Source: Kineosporia corallincola (GTDB taxonomy: Bacteria; Actinomycetota; Actinomycetes; Actinomycetales; Kineosporiaceae). From it: DNA of 64,000 nucleotides. The stretch is taken from assembly GCF_018499875.1 (NCBI RefSeq), contig NZ_JAHBAY010000005.1, positions 62,001 through 126,000 on the forward strand. Reading direction: 5' to 3'. Positions 60,685-64,000 of this stretch are shown piece by piece. Each line of letters opens with the position of its first letter. The first letter of the stretch is position 1. The translations under genes and the position numbers were made by a program. The notes beneath the pieces were generated by a model that was not told where the DNA came from, searched no databases, and worked only from the letters and a program-made list of their open reading frames with translations.

Positions 60685-60744
60685 CGGGTCCGGGTGGTAC
60701 GGGTCCGGGTAGTACGGGTCCGGGTGGCACGGGTCCGGGTGGCA
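60685..60744. repeat. Minisatellite, four units of 15 nt
   Basis: ACGGGTCCGGGTGGT and close variants at 60685, 60700, 60715 and 60730. It could encode collagen-like GTGPG in one frame, but no start, ribosome-binding site or domain supports a protein. Confidence 0.65.
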
Positions 60745-60866
60745 CGCCGCCCGGCCCCGCACCCGCGTCCGGTCAGCCCGTGCCGATCCGTCGCACCATT
60801 CGCTGGTTCCGTACCGGAGTCGGCCCGGGCTGCCCGGAAGGCGGCCATTTTGTCGGACCCCGTAGC

Positions 60867-60872
60867 TATGGT
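60867..60872 (+). promoter_or_regulatory. -10 box of leaderless promoter for DUF4240 gene
   Basis: TATGGT lies 7 nt before ATG 60880. Confidence 0.4.
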
Positions 60873-60879
60873 CGGGTTC

Positions 60880-61863
60880 ATGGACGAGGTGGGGTTCTGG
60901 CGAGTCGTCTCCGAGACCGGCGGTTCAGCGCGGGCGGTGGGGCTGGAGCGGTTGGGGTGGGCGCTGCGGCGCCTTCCGGCCGGTGAGGTCGAGCAGTTCG
61001 CGTTGCTGCTGGTGGGCAAGATGTATGCCCTCGACACCACGGCACATTTCGAGGCGCCGGTGTTCGGCGCCGATCATGGTGAGCCGGTCGATCCGGAACC
61101 CGTCGACGCGGAGCTGTTCGTGAACGTGCGGCTGGCCGTGGTGCTGGCGGGCCGGCAGACCTACGACGAGGTGCTGGCCGATCCCACGGCCCTGTCCCGG
61201 CGGGCCTGGCCCGAGCTGTTCGCGGCGCACGGTCTGCTGCACCGTGTCGAGCAGGTGTGCGCCGAGCGCGGCGTGGCGGGCGGCATGCCCGGCCTCGACC
61301 TGGCACAGACCGGCTCCAACCCGCTGTTCGCCCCGGAGTTGTTGCTGCCCGGGGGTTTCGATCCGCCGTCGAACCCGTGGCTGGGCCTGACCTGCCGGCC
61401 GGACCAGGCCGCGTTCGGCCGTTCCCTGCCCGGGCCCCGCGCCCAGTTGCAGTTCACCCTGCTGCTCGACGCGGTGCTCGACCAGCTCGCGGCGGTCGAC
61501 GGGTTCCGGGAGTTGTTCGCGGCCCACGGTTTTCGGGCGGTGCTCCTGACGCTGGAGCTGGGGCCCGCCGGCTGGCCGCCGGCCACCGGCTTCCGCGACG
61601 ACGGCGACCGGCTGCACGTCGACCTGCACCGTCCCTTCCCGCTGCACGAGCCGACGCCGCACCAGATCACCGACTGGGCCCGGCAGGTGCTGACCGAGGC
61701 ACTCGACCTGGCGGCCCGGCATCTGAACCGATCTGGGGGAACCAGGCAGGAAGGGCCCGGCCACGGCGCACCGGAACACGACGAACCGGACCAGAGCGAC
61801 TCGGAGCGTGGGGGCGAAAGTACCCGCGGGCAGGGGCATCGCACCTGGCGCGGGCGCCTCTGA
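60880..61863 (+). CDS. DUF4240 domain-containing protein
   Basis: A 327-residue protein. The N-terminal about 130 residues (MDEVGFWRVVSETGGSARAV; LLVGKMYALDTTAHFEA-like stretch) resemble DUF4240, a common actinobacterial domain of unknown function. The middle is less clear, and the last 50 residues are polar and disordered-looking (GGTRQEGPGHGAPEHDEPDQ). ATG 60880 matches the domain's usual start and the leaderless promoter; ATG 60868 is 12 nt upstream. Confidence 0.75.
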   Translation: MDEVGFWRVVSETGGSARAVGLERLGWALRRLPAGEVEQFALLLVGKMYALDTTAHFEAPVFGADHGEPVDPEPVDAELFVNVRLAVVLAGRQTYDEVLADPTALSRRAWPELFAAHGLLHRVEQVCAERGVAGGMPGLDLAQTGSNPLFAPELLLPGGFDPPSNPWLGLTCRPDQAAFGRSLPGPRAQLQFTLLLDAVLDQLAAVDGFRELFAAHGFRAVLLTLELGPAGWPPATGFRDDGDRLHVDLHRPFPLHEPTPHQITDWARQVLTEALDLAARHLNRSGGTRQEGPGHGAPEHDEPDQSDSERGGESTRGQGHRTWRGRL

Positions 61864-61882
61864 ACCCGGGCGCGCATGGTCC

Positions 61883-61967
61883 GGGCCCGTGTCACCTCTC
61901 GGCCCGTGTCACCTCTCGGCCCAGCCGCTCCCCCGGCCCGTGCCACCCCTCGGCCCAGCCCACCCCC
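61883..61967. repeat. Minisatellite, five units of 17 nt
   Basis: Imperfect units of CGGCCCGTGTCACCTCT at 61883, 61900, 61917, 61934 and 61951, in the 124-bp gap between the DUF4240 and TetR genes. Confidence 0.65.
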
Positions 61968-61987
61968 AAGCCAACGCCCGCGTCGGC

Positions 61988-62578
61988 TCAGCCGGCCAGC
62001 CGGCGCATGAAGTCGTCGAGCTGTGCCAGCTGCCGCTGCGCCGTGGCCACGGTCGGGGCGAGGGTGGCCTCGATCTGGAGTCCCATGAGCATCGACACCA
62101 GCTCGTCCGCCACGGTGATCAGGTCGAGGTGCGCGGGCAGGTCACCGTCGGACCTGGCCTCGTTCAGGTGGGCGACCATCTCGGTGCGCCAGCCCGCGGT
62201 GATCCCGGCGTACAGCGTGGCCTTGTCCGGCGAGTTCAGGGCCTGCTGCCAGAAGTTGATGGCCAGCCGGGCCTCCGCCAGCCGCTCGGCGTCCAGCGGC
62301 ATGATCTCCAGGCACAGCGTGCGCAGACCGCCCAGGCCGTGCCGGTCCGGGTCGGCGCGGTCGGCACGGCGGTTGGTGGCGGCCACGATGTGCTCGAAGG
62401 CGGCCGTCAGGGCGGCCTCCTTGCTCGGGAAGTAGTAGCGCAGCGCCCCGTTCGAGGCCCCCGACACCTCGGCGATGCGCCGCGTGGTGACCGCCTGGAT
62501 CCCCTCGTCGGCGATCAGCCGCCAGACCACCTCGACGATCTCCCGCCGCCGCACGTCATGGTCCACGATCTTCGGCAC
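61988..62578 (-). CDS. TetR-family transcriptional regulator
   Basis: A 196-residue TetR protein. The N-terminal helix-turn-helix is VWRLIADEGIQAVTTRRIAE then VSGASNGALRYYFPSKEAAL. The C-terminal ligand domain (LAINFWQQALNSPDKATLYA) resembles the TetR_C_6 group. GTG 62578 is taken as start; the frame begins with TTG 62602. Its target is unknown; the small membrane-protein gene lies upstream on the same strand. Confidence 0.88.
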   Translation of the reverse strand: MPKIVDHDVRRREIVEVVWRLIADEGIQAVTTRRIAEVSGASNGALRYYFPSKEAALTAAFEHIVAATNRRADRADPDRHGLGGLRTLCLEIMPLDAERLAEARLAINFWQQALNSPDKATLYAGITAGWRTEMVAHLNEARSDGDLPAHLDLITVADELVSMLMGLQIEATLAPTVATAQRQLAQLDDFMRRLAG

Positions 62579-62656
62579 TGCCCGAGCCTTTCCCTGTCGC
62601 AAACGTCCGGTCCCAGCCTACGGGCCGGGCGGACGCGGCGAGGGGCGGGAGCTCGT

Positions 62657-62812
62657 TCAGAAGGCGATGAAACATCCCAGGACGGCCAGGAGCAGACCGG
62701 TCACGGCGATGACCCGGCCGGCGATGCCGAGGTACTGGGCGAGTGCCCCCAGGGCGATGCACAGCAGGCCGACCATCAGGGTCGCCAGTCCTGCGTATCT
62801 TCTCGGGGTCAT
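62657..62812 (-). CDS. Small membrane protein, 51 residues
   Basis: ATG 62812 to TGA 62657-62659 encodes a 51-residue chain with two hydrophobic segments (AGLATLMVGLLCIALGALAQ; VIAVTGLLLAVLGCFIAF). A TACGAT -10 box lies exactly 6 nt before the ATG, supporting a real leaderless gene. It fits small two-helix proteins but I recognise no family. Confidence 0.6.
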   Translation of the reverse strand: MTPRRYAGLATLMVGLLCIALGALAQYLGIAGRVIAVTGLLLAVLGCFIAF

Positions 62813-62818
62813 CGCCGC

Positions 62819-62824
62819 ATCGTA
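62819..62824 (-). promoter_or_regulatory. -10 box of leaderless promoter for small membrane protein
   Basis: TACGAT on the minus strand, exactly 6 nt before ATG 62812. Confidence 0.5.
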
Positions 62825-62963
62825 ACCAGCCTGACCGGCGCCGGCTCAGTCACCGCACCCGTCCGCCGCAGCGCGGGCCCGCACGTGCAGGTGGCCCCGC
62901 ACTGCACGGCGAAACTGATCCGCTCCCCGCTCCGCGAGCCACGCCACTGCCGGCACCCGCCCG

Positions 62964-63755
62964 TCAGACGCCCGCCGTCACCAGTTCGTCGATCGCCCCG
63001 GCCGGACCGGTGCGGGTGAACCACTCCACGCCGTAGGCCGACCGCAGGTCGTCCTGCTGGAGGTGGGCCGGGTCGATCTGGCTGGAATGTGCCTGGAGCG
63101 CGGCCAGTTTGGCGGCGAAGTCGGCGGTCCCGGCCTGGTAGTGCGTGACGATGCGGGAGGCCGGCAGCCCGACCGGCACGCTCGGCAGGCCGGCCCGGCC
63201 GGCCGCGTCGTTGGCCCCGAGCACCAGGTGCCGCACGGCCCGGTCGCGCAGCCCCTCGGCGTCCACCGTGGCCTCGTAGTAGGTGAGTTCCGGCCTGCTG
63301 CGGGCCACTTCGGCGACCGAGCGGTGCACCGCGACGTGGTCGGGGTGCGGGTAGATGCCGCCCTCGTCGTAGCCGACCAGGGTGTCGGCGCCGGCGCGGG
63401 CCACGATCGCACCGATCTGGCTCGCCACCGTGGCGACGGGCTGGCGGGCCAGGGCGTGGTCGGGCTGAACACCGCCCAGACCGGAGTCGGCCCAGCCGAG
63501 GGTGACCAGCTCGTGCACGCCGAGCACCTCGGCGGCACGCTCCAGCTCGCGGGCACGCACGCTGCCGACGTGACGGCCCTCGCCGGCCAGGTCCTGACCG
63601 GCCTGGCCGTCGGTGGCCACGACCAGGGTGACCCGGGCACCGCCCCGGGCCAGGGCGTGCATCACGGCGCCGGTGAAGATCGTCTCGTCGTCCGGATGGG
63701 CGTGGACGAATACGACAGAACGAGTGGGAGCAGGGGAAACGGGCAGGACGGACAT
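62964..63755 (-). CDS. PIG-L family deacetylase (LmbE/MshB-like)
   Basis: A 263-residue zinc deacetylase. The zinc motif HAHPDDETIF is near residue 18 and the third ligand lies in YPHPDHVAVHRSVAEVA. GYDEGGIYPHPDHVA and VVATDGQAGQDLAG fit the MshB/Mca-like fold, which removes acetyl groups from GlcNAc-type sugars. ATG 63755 follows GGAG. The frame continues 81 codons upstream through a 12-nt minisatellite with no start signal, so that part is excluded. The chain is shorter than true MshB (about 300). Confidence 0.88.
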   Translation of the reverse strand: MSVLPVSPAPTRSVVFVHAHPDDETIFTGAVMHALARGGARVTLVVATDGQAGQDLAGEGRHVGSVRARELERAAEVLGVHELVTLGWADSGLGGVQPDHALARQPVATVASQIGAIVARAGADTLVGYDEGGIYPHPDHVAVHRSVAEVARSRPELTYYEATVDAEGLRDRAVRHLVLGANDAAGRAGLPSVPVGLPASRIVTHYQAGTADFAAKLAALQAHSSQIDPAHLQQDDLRSAYGVEWFTRTGPAGAIDELVTAGV

Positions 63756-63813
63756 GCGCGGGAACTCCGGTGGCAAGAAACGGTCGGTGGGGGCGGGGGT
63801 CAGCCCCGACAAC

Positions 63814-63873
63814 AGCTCGCCGGGCAGCTTGCCGGGCAGCTTGCCGGGCAGCTCGCCGGGCAGCTCGCCGGGC
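63814..63873. repeat. Minisatellite, five units of 12 nt
   Basis: AGCTCGCCGGGC and a one-base variant (AGCTTGCCGGGC) repeat at 63814, 63826, 63838, 63850 and 63862, upstream of the PIG-L deacetylase start. Confidence 0.7.
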
Positions 63874-64000
63874 AGCAGGAGATCACCATGGTCGTCGTCG
63901 CAGGCAGCATGAGGAACCCCCGTCCGATCACAAGGAACCGCTTCAGAATTCTCGACAAGATTACTCGACTTACCGCCCACAAGGCCAGGCGAGAACACCC

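Noticed and set aside
60672-60986. Collagen-like GTGPG protein
   Set aside because: The repeat is a 15-nt minisatellite in a gap; no ribosome-binding site, and the frame then overlaps the DUF4240 gene out of phase.
61883-61967. CRISPR-like array
   Set aside because: Units are contiguous 17-mers without spacers and without nearby cas genes.
63756-63998. N-terminal extension of the PIG-L deacetylase (81 codons)
   Set aside because: The extension runs through a 12-nt repeat and lacks a start signal, while ATG 63755 has a ribosome-binding site and begins just before the zinc motif.

Overview
This 64 kb window is chromosomal DNA of a very GC-rich actinomycete. The evidence is third-position G/C bias throughout, frequent GTG starts, PucR, IclR, WYL and CGNR-type regulators, and several leaderless promoters of the form TANNNT, then 6-7 nt, then ATG/GTG. 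A Kineosporia-like or related soil genus is plausible, but the species cannot be fixed from the sequence alone. I see no rRNA, tRNA or CRISPR array.

Layout. (1) 1-19.4 kb is an uptake and catabolism region for amino acids, peptides or amines. It holds a cut-off HyuA-type hydantoinase/oxoprolinase with a DUF917 partner and a PucR regulator. Next come a Dpp-type peptide/nickel ABC operon (with a DppC-DppD fusion), an Lrp-type regulator divergent from ornithine cyclodeaminase, and a tightly overlapping six-gene operon (polar amino-acid ABC transporter, sarcosine/N-methyl-amino-acid oxidase, YtcJ-type amidohydrolase, PaiB-like protein). That operon is divergent from an unusual tandem IclR protein. 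(2) 19.4-26.9 kb has GrpB, an MmyB-type regulator, a 1395-residue nSTAND/14-blade WD40 membrane protein with a small membrane partner, and an epimerase. (3) 27-37.4 kb is a scarred accessory zone. A plant-type (class II) ketol-acid reductoisomerase is translationally coupled to a MEKHLA-domain protein, and is flanked by a decayed MFS gene, a DHFR-like gene broken by an IS256-family remnant, an AraC stub, an IS21 remnant, an epoxide hydrolase, an AAA/HTH protein and a frameshifted chemoreceptor. (4) 37.8-64 kb is a mosaic of small regulator/enzyme pairs: MerR/SDR, macro domain, a second epoxide hydrolase divergent from a CGNR protein, an AraC protein divergent from a flavin/iron redox pair, a serine-protease homologue that has lost its catalytic serine, a back-to-back junction of two truncated genes, WYL/VOC, an AlkZ-like protein, aldo-keto reductase, an AlaA-type aminotransferase and a PIG-L deacetylase.

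Most interesting: the KARI-MEKHLA pair, both members of families best known from plants and phototrophs, overlapping by 4 nt inside a transfer-scarred island; the tandem IclR regulator with its six-gene operon; the giant nSTAND-WD40 protein; and the GDDGSPL serine-protease homologue. Short minisatellites (12-17 nt units) in several intergenic gaps and a hairpin repeated at two sites are non-coding features that genes do not explain.
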